Positions 34,148-42,794 of a stretch of DNA of 64,000 nucleotides are shown piece by piece. Location: assembly GCF_020700235.1 (NCBI RefSeq), contig NZ_CP085301.1, positions 1,674,001 through 1,738,000 of the forward strand, written 5' to 3'. The notes under the pieces are model-generated. The model saw nothing but the letters and a program-made list of their open reading frames with translations. It did not search any database and was not told the origin of the DNA. The position numbers were made by a program, and so were the translations under genes. The stretch is from Haladaptatus pallidirubidus. GTDB lineage: Archaea > Halobacteriota > Halobacteria > Halobacteriales > Haladaptataceae. Within the stretch, counting starts at the first letter, position 1. Each line of letters begins with the position of its first letter.

Positions 34148-35615
34148 CGTGCGTCTCCGATGACTGTTGGGCCATCTCCGGCGAACCCGAGAGAACGCTG
34201 TTGAGTTGGGTGAGTGGTTCTCCAACTTTGAGACCATGTTCGGTGATTTCGAACTCGCGGAGCGTGCGCTCGAAGTCGCTCGTTCGCTTTTTCAACACGC
34301 CGATGGCCTTTCGCATCTCGCCCGTAACTTCGAGGTGGCGCAGAAAGATTATATTGTCCGCGAGATAGCTGATTCCGGCTTCCGTGGCTTGGAACTCGCC
34401 GGTGATGGTGTCGATTTCGTCCACGAGGATGACGGTAACGCCCATGTTCTTGAGGTAGCGACAGAGCGAGTGGAGTTTTCTCACCAACACGCGTTCGTTG
34501 TCTTCCCGAAGGGAGAGCTTGTAGCCGTCGATACCGTCAATCATGACGATGCTGGTGTCGTTTTCCTCCACGTCTTTCCGAACTCGGTAGGCGAACTCGG
34601 TGGCGGAGCAGTCGAGGGGTTTCATCTCCTCCACTTCGAGCGACCCCTGTTCTTGCATCTGTTTGACCGGGATGTTGATGGTTTCGCTCCGTTGGCGGAA
34701 CGTCTCCAGCGTTTCCTCGAACATATACATGACGGACCGCTCACCTCTGCCCGCGGCCTCTTTCATGAACTGCGTACCGACCGTCGTCTTCCCGACGCCG
34801 GTCGGGCCGCTAAAGATGCTGATGGTCCCGCGTTCGAGACCGCCGTGGAGCAGTTGGTCGACTTCTGGAACGCCCGAAGAGACGGATTCGATTTCGAACG
34901 TTCGGGAGTGGTTGATCGGTGAAATGTTTGGATACACCGCGAGGCCCCCCGATTGAATTCGCATAGCGTGGTCGCCCTCGTTGACCGACGAGCCGCGGAA
35001 TTTCGGGACGCTGATGGTACGCCCGTGCGTGGAATGTTTCAGTTCAATCGTGCCGTCGGTCATGTACTGCAAGTCGTCGTCAGATGATTCGTCGCTGTGT
35101 TGGGAGGTAAAGAGAACCGTCGCACCCTGCTCTTTCAGATAGTGCATAAACGCGATGACCTGCTTTCGGAACTGATACTCGTCCGAGGTCAGATGCCGCA
35201 GACGGGTGAGCGGGTCAATGAACACCCGGTCGGGGTCGATGGATTCGACCCGCTCCGTAATTGCCCGCGTAAGCGGTTCCTGTTCGACTTCGCTCGGTCT
35301 GAAAATATCGTATGATTGTTCATCGACGAACACGTCAGAATCCGGACTCAAATCGAGAAAGTGAACGTTCGAGAGGTCGATGTCGAGCGTCGATGCGTTG
35401 TCCCGAATGTCATCCGCGGTTTCCTCAAGGTTGACGAACAGAACCGTCTCACCGGCCTCGACGCCGGCGGTGAGATAGTTCATTCCGAGAATCGTCTTTC
35501 CTGTCCCCGGGTCGCCTCGAAGAAGGTAGCTTCGTTTCGCAATGAACCCCCCTCGCAAAATTTCGTCGAGCCCCGATGTTCCGGTCGGTATTTTTGTCAG
35601 TTGGCTGTTACTCAT
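34140..35615 (-). CDS. KaiC-like double-RecA ATPase (copy 1)
   Basis: A 491-residue protein with two KaiC/RadA-type ATPase domains: Walker A GDPGTGKT at 34-41 and GPTGVGKT at 270-277. Strand-end acidic motifs follow (DRVFIDPLTRLR; TSIVMIDGIDGYK, with VILVDEID). The C-terminal ~50 residues (VLKKRTSDFERTLREFEITE) are the usual KaiC tail. Haloarchaeal members act in signalling rather than in a proven clock. A TATA-like AAATATAC at ~35646-35654 on this strand supports the ATG at 35615. It forms an operon with the receiver gene and is duplicated at 37735. Confidence 0.9.
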   Translation of the reverse strand: MSNSQLTKIPTGTSGLDEILRGGFIAKRSYLLRGDPGTGKTILGMNYLTAGVEAGETVLFVNLEETADDIRDNASTLDIDLSNVHFLDLSPDSDVFVDEQSYDIFRPSEVEQEPLTRAITERVESIDPDRVFIDPLTRLRHLTSDEYQFRKQVIAFMHYLKEQGATVLFTSQHSDESSDDDLQYMTDGTIELKHSTHGRTISVPKFRGSSVNEGDHAMRIQSGGLAVYPNISPINHSRTFEIESVSSGVPEVDQLLHGGLERGTISIFSGPTGVGKTTVGTQFMKEAAGRGERSVMYMFEETLETFRQRSETINIPVKQMQEQGSLEVEEMKPLDCSATEFAYRVRKDVEENDTSIVMIDGIDGYKLSLREDNERVLVRKLHSLCRYLKNMGVTVILVDEIDTITGEFQATEAGISYLADNIIFLRHLEVTGEMRKAIGVLKKRTSDFERTLREFEITEHGLKVGEPLTQLNSVLSGSPEMAQQSSETHDG

Positions 35616-35767
35616 GCGCAGCGTTGCTATACCTGCTCAGTGGAACGGTATATTTCTACCGAAGTGCGCAGTCTCGAAAACATCTAAGTGTGGTAGTCGT
35701 TCAATGATTTATAAAATTCGAACAACCAGCGCAGTTTTATTTCGACGGCGCATTCGAACAAACGAGG

Positions 35768-36427
35768 ATGTACCGCGATTGTTCGCATTCGCTCCACTCG
35801 GGCGCGACGGTGTACCCCGGCGACCCGCCCGTGAACTGCACGCCGCACGCCACCCACAAGGCGGACGGCTATCGGGTCACCGACCTCGAACTCGGAACCC
35901 ACAGCGGAACCCACGTCGATGCGCCTCGCCACACCGAACCCGAGGGCCGAACTCTCGATTCGTTTCCTATCGAAACGTTCGTTTTCGACGCACTGCTGGT
36001 TGACTGTCGGGAGAAAGAGGCACGCGAACCGATTCGCCCCGCCGACCTTCCCGAATCGACCGACGACGACCTGCTCGTCTTTTACACCGGATGGGACGCC
36101 CATTGGGGAACTGACGACTATTTCAACCACCCCTATCTGACAGCCGAAACCGCGAGGTGGTGCGCAAACCACGACTACCACGTCGGCATCGACGCGCTAA
36201 ACGTCGACCCGACGCCAAGCGAAAACGCGACCGACGAACCGGGGCCTGAAGACGCCGACGAACCGACGGGCGTTCCCGCCCACCACGAACTGCTCGAAAC
36301 CGACCACCTCATCGTGGAAAATCTGACCAATCTCGACGGATTGCCGCGTCGGTTCGCGCTCTCCGCATTGCCGCTTTCTGTGCGGAATGCCGATGGTGCG
36401 CCGATTCGTGCGGTTGCGGAGTATTGA
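35768..36427 (+). CDS. Cyclase-family / kynurenine-formamidase-like hydrolase
   Basis: A 219-residue protein with the family's metal motif H-S-G-T-H-V-D-A-P-R-H (GTHSGTHVDAPRHTEP) in the first third. It starts MYRDCSHSLHSGATVYPGDPP, the typical N-terminus. A TATA-like GTTTTATTTC at 35734-35743 lies ~25 nt upstream of the ATG. An acidic insertion (TPSENATDEPGPEDADEPTG) is present after residue ~150. Members hydrolyse N-formylkynurenine or related amides/lactones with a metal ion; the substrate here is unknown. No tryptophan-degradation neighbours are seen. Confidence 0.85.
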   Translation: MYRDCSHSLHSGATVYPGDPPVNCTPHATHKADGYRVTDLELGTHSGTHVDAPRHTEPEGRTLDSFPIETFVFDALLVDCREKEAREPIRPADLPESTDDDLLVFYTGWDAHWGTDDYFNHPYLTAETARWCANHDYHVGIDALNVDPTPSENATDEPGPEDADEPTGVPAHHELLETDHLIVENLTNLDGLPRRFALSALPLSVRNADGAPIRAVAEY

Positions 36428-36456
36428 GCGTAAACGGGGCTCTCCCGCGGTTGCGC

Positions 36457-37203
36457 TCAGGGCAGATGGCATGCGAACACGTCGTCGTGAAGCGTCTCCG
36501 TAACAGTATTCAAAATGGTTTTCAAATTCTGCGTGTCGTACTGGTTGTACCGAACGAGGGTGTCCAGCGCCTCCTCGTCGCCCGCCTCGTACTGGTGCCA
36601 GAGTCGAACCGCGTCCCGCCCGCCGATATCCATGCCGCCGCGGCCGACGCCGAGTTCGTTTTCCACCGCGCTCAAGCCGCCGGAGAGGCCGAGTCGCTTA
36701 CAGGTATACATCAAATCGAGGTGTGGGGCGTCCATCGACAGGTCGAAGTTGTGTTCCAAAAACGGTTGGTCGAACCGCTTGCCATTGAACGAAACGAGCA
36801 GGTCGGATTCTGAAAACTCGTGCCGGAGGGCATCGGTCGTGAGGTCGTCGCCGCGAACGAGCGTCTTCGTCTCGCCGCCTCGATGCAAACTGACGGTCGT
36901 GACGACGCTCGAATACTTGCTCAGGCCGGTCGTTTCGATGTCGAAAAAACAGGTGCTCTCCCGAAAGTTCTCGTACAGTCGCCAGTTCTCGCCGCTCGGA
37001 AATTCGGACGCGAAGTACCGCGAATTGCCGTCGTCCAGTTGCTCGCTCGCCGTGGCGATGAACGACTCGATTCTGTCACCCGTCGCGTTGCCGACGAGCG
37101 ACGGATCGAACTCGTCCCAATCGGTTGCCCCGTTTTGCCACAGTTTCTGCTCCGTCTTCTCGCCCACCCCGCGGACGGGAATGAAACTGTTCTCGATTCG
37201 CAT
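36457..37203 (-). CDS. DEDD-type RNase H-like exonuclease domain protein (YprB-like)
   Basis: A 248-residue protein. Residues 1-50 contain a helix-hairpin-helix-like segment (FIPVRGVGEKTEQKLWQNGA). Residues ~85-245 are the RNase_H-like exonuclease fold with CFFDIETTGL (first Asp/Glu), LVSFNGKRFDQPFLEHN and DLMYTCKRLG, then a late RYNQYDTQNL giving the last Asp. This is the YprB/RNase_H_2 type, thought to act on nucleic acid. It sits between the two KaiC-receiver pairs. A 3'-5' exonuclease activity is predicted, not shown. Confidence 0.85.
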   Translation of the reverse strand: MRIENSFIPVRGVGEKTEQKLWQNGATDWDEFDPSLVGNATGDRIESFIATASEQLDDGNSRYFASEFPSGENWRLYENFRESTCFFDIETTGLSKYSSVVTTVSLHRGGETKTLVRGDDLTTDALRHEFSESDLLVSFNGKRFDQPFLEHNFDLSMDAPHLDLMYTCKRLGLSGGLSAVENELGVGRGGMDIGGRDAVRLWHQYEAGDEEALDTLVRYNQYDTQNLKTILNTVTETLHDDVFACHLP

Positions 37204-37379
37204 TGCCGGATGATTTGACGAGAGGCTTAAAGACGTTGTCTCTTGCGGGCGAAAATAACCAGCGAGGTGACAGCAACGACGAACCCGAATCCGGAGTATC
37301 TATCGTTCTTGTCTCATTGAACGGTGAATGTAACCTGATCGGGGAGTCATCTGAAGTATCAAGAGCGAAGAATTTTAGA

Positions 37380-37745
37380 TCACCGCATCAACATCCCGCG
37401 AATCGTCGCCCGAAGGTCGACTGTATCGACCGGTTTTTCGAGGATGGAACGAACGCCGCGGCTGATCGCCTCGCGTCGAACGTGCGCGGGTGTCGATGGG
37501 GTGAAGACAACGGATTGAGCACCTTGTTCGTGCAGATAGCCGCATCGTTTCCACAAGTCCGCCGAAAACCCCTCCATATCGAGGATGGCGATTTCGATCG
37601 ATTCGTCCTCGCAGAGAGCGGCGTCGAACTCCTCGACGGTGGTCGTGAGACGCGCCGTGCAACCTTCTTGGTCGACGAGGTTGGAGAGCAGTTCGAGGTT
37701 TTGTTCGTTCTTGCTAAGGACGAGAACAACGGAGCTACCGCCCAT
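37380..37745 (-). CDS. Receiver-like protein paired with KaiC-like ATPase (copy 2)
   Basis: A 121-residue paralogue of the protein at 33767, starting MGGSSVVLVLSKNEQNLELL at 37745. Again the beta1 acidic pair is lost (SKNEQN), while a beta3 Asp (AILDMEGFSADLW) and Lys (LEKPVD) remain. Shared wording with copy 1 includes NLELL, DLWKRC or DIWKRC, and ATIRG. Its ATG overlaps the upstream KaiC-like stop by 11 bp. The same loss in both copies argues for a selected pseudo-receiver state. Confidence 0.8.
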   Translation of the reverse strand: MGGSSVVLVLSKNEQNLELLSNLVDQEGCTARLTTTVEEFDAALCEDESIEIAILDMEGFSADLWKRCGYLHEQGAQSVVFTPSTPAHVRREAISRGVRSILEKPVDTVDLRATIRGMLMR

Positions 37746-39219
37746 TTTCAAGTGTGGAGGCGGATTTGGGTCCGGTCCACTCCGGCGCGCCCGACAGAAC
37801 GCCCCGAAGCCCGGTGAGCGGTTCGCCGACTTCGAGGCCGTGGTCGGTGATTTTGAACTCGCGGAGCGTGCGCTCGAAATCGCTCGTCCGCTTTTTCAAC
37901 ACGCCGATAGCTTTTCGCATCTCGCCAGCAATTTCGAGATGGCGCAAGAAGACGATGTTGTCGGCGAGGTAACTGATTCCGGCTTCAGTGGCTTGGAACT
38001 CGCCGGTGACGGATTGGATTTCGTCCACGAGGATGACGGAGACGCCCATATCCTTGAGGTAGCGCGACAGCGTGTGAAGCTTTCTAACGAGCATCTCGTC
38101 GTTCTCACCGCTGACCGAGAGCTTGTACCCCTGCAAGCCGTCTATCATGACGATGTCCGTCTCGTTCTTCTTGACTTCGTTCCGAACTTCGCGGGCGAAC
38201 TCCATCGCCGAGTGGTCTAAGGGTTCGACCTCTTCGACTTCGAGCGCGCCTTGTTCCATCATTTCCCCGACGGGGATATCGATGGCCTCATTTCGGCGCA
38301 TGAACGTCTCCGTGCTTTCCTCGAACATGTAGATAACCGACCGTTCGCCCCTGCTTGCGGCCTCCTTCATAAACTGGGTTCCGGCGGTTGTCTTGCCGAC
38401 CCCAGTCGGGCCGCTCAACACCGTGACCGTCCCGCGCTCGATACCGCCGTTAAGCAGGTCGTCGATTTCGGTGACGCCGGACGGAATCGGTTCGGCGACG
38501 AACTCGGCGTCGTGACCGACCGTCGTCAGTTCCGGATAGACGGCGAGACCACCCTGTTCGATTCGCATCGAGTGTTTTCCTTCCCTGATGGACGACCCGC
38601 GAAATTTCGGCACCGAAATGACGCGGCTCATATCTGGCTGTTCGAGTTGGATGGTGCCGTCGGTCATGTACTGTAGGTCGTGGTCGGGTGAATCCGGCGT
38701 ACTCTCCGAGGTGAGCAGTATCGTCGCCCCTTGTTCTTTCAGGTAGCGCATGAACGCCATGACTTGCTTTCGGAACTGATAGGTATCCGACGTGAGATGA
38801 CGAAGTTTCGTCAGCGGGTCGATGAACACCCGGTCGGGTGCTATCGACTCGACACGCTCGGTAATCGCCGTGGTAAGCGGTTCCTGTTCGACTTCGCTCG
38901 GCGAGAAAATATCGTATGATTGGTCGTCAACGAAGATATCAGAATCCGGGCTCAAATCGAGAAAGTGAACGTCGGAGAGGTCGATTCCCAACGTTACTGC
39001 GTTCGCTCGGATGTCCTCCTCTGATTCTTCTAAGTTGACAAACAGAACCGTCTCATCGACCTCGACACCGGCGGTGAGGTAGTTCATTCCGAGAATCGTC
39101 TTTCCTGTTCCCGGGTCGCCCCGAACGAGATAACTCCGTCCTGGAATAAGTCCACTGTGCAGTATCTCGTCCAGTCCAGACACGCCCGTCGATATTCGCT
39201 CTGGTGGACTGTGGATCAT
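37735..39219 (-). CDS. KaiC-like double-RecA ATPase (copy 2)
   Basis: A 494-residue paralogue of the protein at 34140, matching along its whole length. It has two Walker A loops (RGDPGTGKTILGMNYL and SGPTGVGKTTAGTQFM), VFIDPLTKLRHLTSD, IVMIDGLQGYKLSVSGENDE and VILVDEIQSVTGEFQATEAG, with the same C-terminal tail. A TATA-like GATATATGCG near 39247-39256 supports ATG 39219. The tandem duplication kept the overlap with a receiver gene, so each ATPase has its own partner. A timing or light/redox signalling role is possible but unproven. Confidence 0.9.
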   Translation of the reverse strand: MIHSPPERISTGVSGLDEILHSGLIPGRSYLVRGDPGTGKTILGMNYLTAGVEVDETVLFVNLEESEEDIRANAVTLGIDLSDVHFLDLSPDSDIFVDDQSYDIFSPSEVEQEPLTTAITERVESIAPDRVFIDPLTKLRHLTSDTYQFRKQVMAFMRYLKEQGATILLTSESTPDSPDHDLQYMTDGTIQLEQPDMSRVISVPKFRGSSIREGKHSMRIEQGGLAVYPELTTVGHDAEFVAEPIPSGVTEIDDLLNGGIERGTVTVLSGPTGVGKTTAGTQFMKEAASRGERSVIYMFEESTETFMRRNEAIDIPVGEMMEQGALEVEEVEPLDHSAMEFAREVRNEVKKNETDIVMIDGLQGYKLSVSGENDEMLVRKLHTLSRYLKDMGVSVILVDEIQSVTGEFQATEAGISYLADNIVFLRHLEIAGEMRKAIGVLKKRTSDFERTLREFKITDHGLEVGEPLTGLRGVLSGAPEWTGPKSASTLENGR

Positions 39220-39564
39220 ACCCTAGTATAGAATCACCGTAATACGCATATATCTCTATTGGGCGTGAAAGGAAGAAATAGCGGAGAGGGAGTCGTTACG
39301 TCGCTTTAATCGATTTCGATGCACAAATCTATAACTAAAGATACTATATCGGAGAAAATCCGACGCATCCGTCGTAATTGTATATATCATTAAATGTAAC
39401 ATTACTCGGGCGGACTTCGGAGTACGCGATCCGGAATAGCAGATGGGGGACGAATAACAAAGGGCGATGAATCCGTATCTTCTACGATTGCGTGGTAGCG
39501 CTGAGCGGGAATCTCGTAGATTTCGCGAGGTTCCCACAACGGACCACGCAGGGTGAACAACACG
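39220..39564. other. Gap between KaiC-like copy 2 and the Rieske gene
   Basis: About 345 bp. The left part (39240-39400) is AT-rich and carries the KaiC-like promoter. A minus-strand frame at 39402-39617 (ending VIRPPSAIPDRVLRSPPE) overlaps the Rieske start and lacks a good start of its own, so it is not called. Confidence 0.35.
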
Positions 39565-40431
39565 ATGTCAGAGGCGGATAAATATCCGGAAGACACGTCA
39601 CGTCGTCGCTTCGTCAAGGGGGTCGTCGGAAGCGCGGCGTTGGCAGGTATCGGGACTGGAACGGTTGCAACGCTAAAATCCGCGACGGCACCGTCCGGCG
39701 CAGGGGGTGGTATCGTTCAGTACTACGGCGTCGAAAACACCGCGGGACCGGCACCGCGACCGATGCCGCAGATTCCGGTCGAAGTAGAGGACAATGGAGA
39801 CGTGAAAGGTCTCTGGCCGGAGTTAAAAGAGGAGCAACAGGAAGGTCGCACGATAACCGTCGCCGAACAGCAAATTGGCGGCGTCACGTACTCGTCGGAG
39901 TGGTTCCAGTACTGCGGCGTCCAGACGTATCCCGGCATCGCGCCGGACGCAGACCAAGATAACTATTTCCGCTACGCGCCGTCCTCACAGTACGAATGGC
40001 AGTCGTCGGAGGTAGAGGGTGGAGCCATCGTCAACGTCAGCGATTTCGAAGATTACGAGTCGTGGGGGAACGAAATCGGGCAGTCGGGACTCGGAAAACC
40101 CGCCGTCGCGACGTGGCGCTCACAGGAGGTTCCCGCGAGCGGCACGATTCCCGTACAAATCATCAGAAGTACACGAGTCGAGGAGATGGCCAACAACAAC
40201 CAGTGGTTGGGCGCAAGCACGCAGAGCGGCTTCATTGCCATCATGGACAAATGCACGCATTTCTGCTGCGTGCCGCTGTTCAAGGGCGACCCCGGAAGTG
40301 CGAAGTTCGGTGCCGCGGACGAGATTTACTGTCCGTGCCACCAGTCGGTGTACGACCCGTTCAGTATCGAACGAACGTCGTTCGTCGCGCTTCCGCGGCC
40401 CGATGACGACTCCGGAAGCTCCAGTGAATAA
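39565..40431 (+). CDS. Tat-exported Rieske [2Fe-2S] protein
   Basis: A 288-residue protein starting MSEADKYPEDTSRRRFVKG; a GTG 12 nt upstream is an alternative. The twin-arginine signal SRRRFVKGVVGSAALAG leads into an anchored or exported domain. The Rieske cluster ligands are visible as CTHFC (residues ~230) and CPCHQSVYD ~30 residues later, with the extra Cys pair expected for the disulfide. This type transfers electrons in cytochrome bc-like or halocyanin-linked complexes. No cytochrome b or halocyanin gene lies next to it, so its partner is encoded elsewhere, or it is a solitary Rieske protein. Confidence 0.85.
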   Translation: MSEADKYPEDTSRRRFVKGVVGSAALAGIGTGTVATLKSATAPSGAGGGIVQYYGVENTAGPAPRPMPQIPVEVEDNGDVKGLWPELKEEQQEGRTITVAEQQIGGVTYSSEWFQYCGVQTYPGIAPDADQDNYFRYAPSSQYEWQSSEVEGGAIVNVSDFEDYESWGNEIGQSGLGKPAVATWRSQEVPASGTIPVQIIRSTRVEEMANNNQWLGASTQSGFIAIMDKCTHFCCVPLFKGDPGSAKFGAADEIYCPCHQSVYDPFSIERTSFVALPRPDDDSGSSSE

Positions 40432-40459
40432 GACCCTTCGACGCCACCAGTCACGATGG

Positions 40460-41668
40460 TCAATCGGCCCGTTCGGGCCGCACGGTTGGACGCGCCGAAA
40501 ACGGGTTCGCCGTCGCACGGATAACCGCGACGGCGCCGACTGCGAAACACCCGAAACCGGCCAGTGTGACCAGCGGCGAGGTGACGTTCGCCATCGCGCC
40601 GCCAGCGGTTCTGGCGACCAGAAAGACGAGCGCGTGAACCATCGAGACGCCGCTGAGCGTTGTCGCTCGTCCGCGGGAGGCGACTCGGTCGTTGACGAAC
40701 GTGCTTCCGAGCGTGTCCGTGACCGTGTTAGCCCCGCGAGAAAGAAAGAACACGGGCAGGGCGACGGCGGGAACGGAACTAGCGACGAGGAGGCCGACGG
40801 CGCTCGCCGTCGGCCCCACCACAAACCATCTCCTAACGCCGATTCGGCGGCCGATCGCGGCGGCGGTCGAGGAACCGACCGCCGCGGCGAGCATGAGGCC
40901 CGCGTACAGCGGGCCGAGTGTGGACGGCCGAAATCCGATGGACAGCGCCACCGGTTGAACGAACACCTCGACCGTTTCCGGTACCGCGAGAACGATTCCG
41001 GAGAGGATGACGAACGACCGAACCGTCGGGTTCGAAACGACCGAGACGAGTGCGGTTCGCGCTTCTGCGAGCGAAAATCCCTCGTCCGAACGGGAGGCGT
41101 CGGGTTCCGGAAGCGTCAGCACGACCAGCGCGCCAATCGCGGTCAGCACGCCTGCGAACAAAAACGGTAGGGCCGACCACTGTTCGTAGAGCGCACCACC
41201 GACCAAGGCGGAAACCGCGGCGGAAGCGTAGAAGACGCCGGTGGCTCTCCCGCGAACGCGGGTGTACGAACCGGTCGCGTCGTGGTCGTTTAGCATGTCG
41301 TACAGCCACGCGTCGGTGCTTCCCGATCGGAAGGTGGCGGCGACGCCCCAGAATCCCCAGAAGGAGACGAACCCGACGAGAGAATCGACGAACGCGAAAC
41401 CGAAGTGGGTTACGGAGATGAGGACGGAACCGACGAAGAGGCTGTTTCGGCGACCGATTCGGTCGCCAACGTAGCCGGTCGGAATCTCGCCGAGGAGCGT
41501 TCCGGCGAAGAACATCCCGGCGGCGAGGCCGACGCCAGCGAGGTCGAGCCCTTGCGAGAGCGCGTGCACCGTGAGAATCGGGTAGACGAATCCACCGGAG
41601 GTGAGGCCGCGATAGCCGTAGAACCGAAGGACGAGTGAATCGATGGATGCGTGAGCGTGTTGTGACAT
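40460..41668 (-). CDS. Major facilitator superfamily transporter
   Basis: A 402-residue protein with about twelve hydrophobic segments. It has the MFS loop GEIPTGYVGDRIGRRNSLFVGS and a clear central loop (LPEPDASRSDEGFSLAEART). Starts MSQHAHASIDSLVLRFYGY. It is divergent from the ArsR-like regulator at 41814 (145 bp apart), so that regulator may control it. Substrate unknown; the layout fits drug/metabolite exporters. Confidence 0.85.
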   Translation of the reverse strand: MSQHAHASIDSLVLRFYGYRGLTSGGFVYPILTVHALSQGLDLAGVGLAAGMFFAGTLLGEIPTGYVGDRIGRRNSLFVGSVLISVTHFGFAFVDSLVGFVSFWGFWGVAATFRSGSTDAWLYDMLNDHDATGSYTRVRGRATGVFYASAAVSALVGGALYEQWSALPFLFAGVLTAIGALVVLTLPEPDASRSDEGFSLAEARTALVSVVSNPTVRSFVILSGIVLAVPETVEVFVQPVALSIGFRPSTLGPLYAGLMLAAAVGSSTAAAIGRRIGVRRWFVVGPTASAVGLLVASSVPAVALPVFFLSRGANTVTDTLGSTFVNDRVASRGRATTLSGVSMVHALVFLVARTAGGAMANVTSPLVTLAGFGCFAVGAVAVIRATANPFSARPTVRPERAD

Positions 41669-41813
41669 CGAGTGTAGTGTTCGTAATCGAAGAAGCAGAC
41701 GAGGGTAATAATCGCTCGTAGAAAATCAGTTCAGTTGTCGAAATTACACGATTTACAGTCGTCTCCGACACCAATCAGTAGCTTTTGTTCGGCTCTTCGC
41801 GTCGTTTCAGTCG

Positions 41814-42707
41814 ATGGATTCCGCGGCAGTCGAACCAGCCGACGAACACGTTCGAGACGCCTTCCAACTGCTGGCGGACGAAACCCGACTGGAAATCCTC
41901 TTCGCGCTCTGGAACGCGCCGGAGTGGACGGCGACATTCACGGAACTGAAAGACGCCGTCGGGATGCGCGACAGCGGCCAGTTTCAGTACCATCTAAACC
42001 AACTCGCTGGAACTTTCATCCGGCAAGTCGACGACGGGTACACTCATCTCGCTAGCGGAATTGCACTGTATCGAACGATGTTAGGGAGTGTGGCTGGAAC
42101 CGAGTCAATTGACCCGATTTCGCTCAATGAATCCTGCCCCAACTGTGAAAATCGGCTCCAACTGACCTACGAGAATCAGGTTTTCTACGCACGCTGTTCG
42201 ACCTGCGACGAAACTCTGTTTAGTTCGCCCTTTCTCCCGGCCGGACTCGGCAATCGAACCGACGACGAACGACTCTGGGCGTTCGATCGCTGGACGCGCC
42301 GAATGGTCGGGAATCTCCGCGATGGCGTCTGTCCGTGGTGTGCGAGTACGGTCAACCACGAACTTTCCGGCGAATCCTCGGCAGATGAAACGGATTCTGA
42401 CGTTCGAATCGTTCACACCTGCAATCGCTGTGGCGGATTCTTGAAAACGACCGTCGGGGAAACCGTCATCGACCACCCCGCCGTGATTTCGTTCTTCTAC
42501 GACCACGGCAAAGACATCACCACGATTCCCCACTGGAAGCTCGATTTCTGTATGAGCGACTCGGGAGTAGAACTGATTTCGGAAGAACCGACTGAGATAC
42601 GACTGACGATTCGAGAGGCGGGAGACGAACTTACTCTCACGCTTGACGAAGATTTCACTATCACCGAAAGCAGACGGTTGAAACCGCAAGACGGCACTCG
42701 CAATTAA
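41814..42707 (+). CDS. ArsR-like winged-helix regulator with zinc-ribbon-type C-terminus
   Basis: A 297-residue protein. Residues ~10-85 are a winged helix (AFQLLADETRLEILFALWN, FTELKDAVGMRDSGQFQYHL, then FIRQVDDGYTHLASGIALYR). The C-terminal domain has Cys pairs CPNC, CSTC, CPWC and CNRC, suggesting two zinc ribbons. Haloarchaeal relatives are annotated DUF7347/DUF7351 (names from memory). It is divergent from the MFS gene at 41668 and upstream of chrA, so either could be a target. The four Cys pairs could sense metal or redox state, which is inference. Confidence 0.85.
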   Translation: MDSAAVEPADEHVRDAFQLLADETRLEILFALWNAPEWTATFTELKDAVGMRDSGQFQYHLNQLAGTFIRQVDDGYTHLASGIALYRTMLGSVAGTESIDPISLNESCPNCENRLQLTYENQVFYARCSTCDETLFSSPFLPAGLGNRTDDERLWAFDRWTRRMVGNLRDGVCPWCASTVNHELSGESSADETDSDVRIVHTCNRCGGFLKTTVGETVIDHPAVISFFYDHGKDITTIPHWKLDFCMSDSGVELISEEPTEIRLTIREAGDELTLTLDEDFTITESRRLKPQDGTRN

Positions 42708-42762
42708 ACACCGACAGGACGCCAATTGTCACCCGCAATCTCCAGAGACCACCCAGGCGAAG

Positions 42763-42770
42763 CTTTATAG
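42763..42770 (+). promoter_or_regulatory. TATA box of chrA
   Basis: CTTTATAG lies 25 nt before the chrA ATG at 42795, the spacing of a haloarchaeal leaderless promoter. It lies 56 bp after the stop of the upstream regulator, so chrA can be transcribed by itself. Confidence 0.6.
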
Positions 42771-42794
42771 CCGAAAACGAAGCAGTCGAAGGCG

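Noticed and set aside
39402..39617. 71-residue minus-strand frame before the Rieske gene
   Set aside because: Its only ATG lies antisense to the Rieske signal sequence, and the part outside the gene lacks a start. Chance frame or relic.
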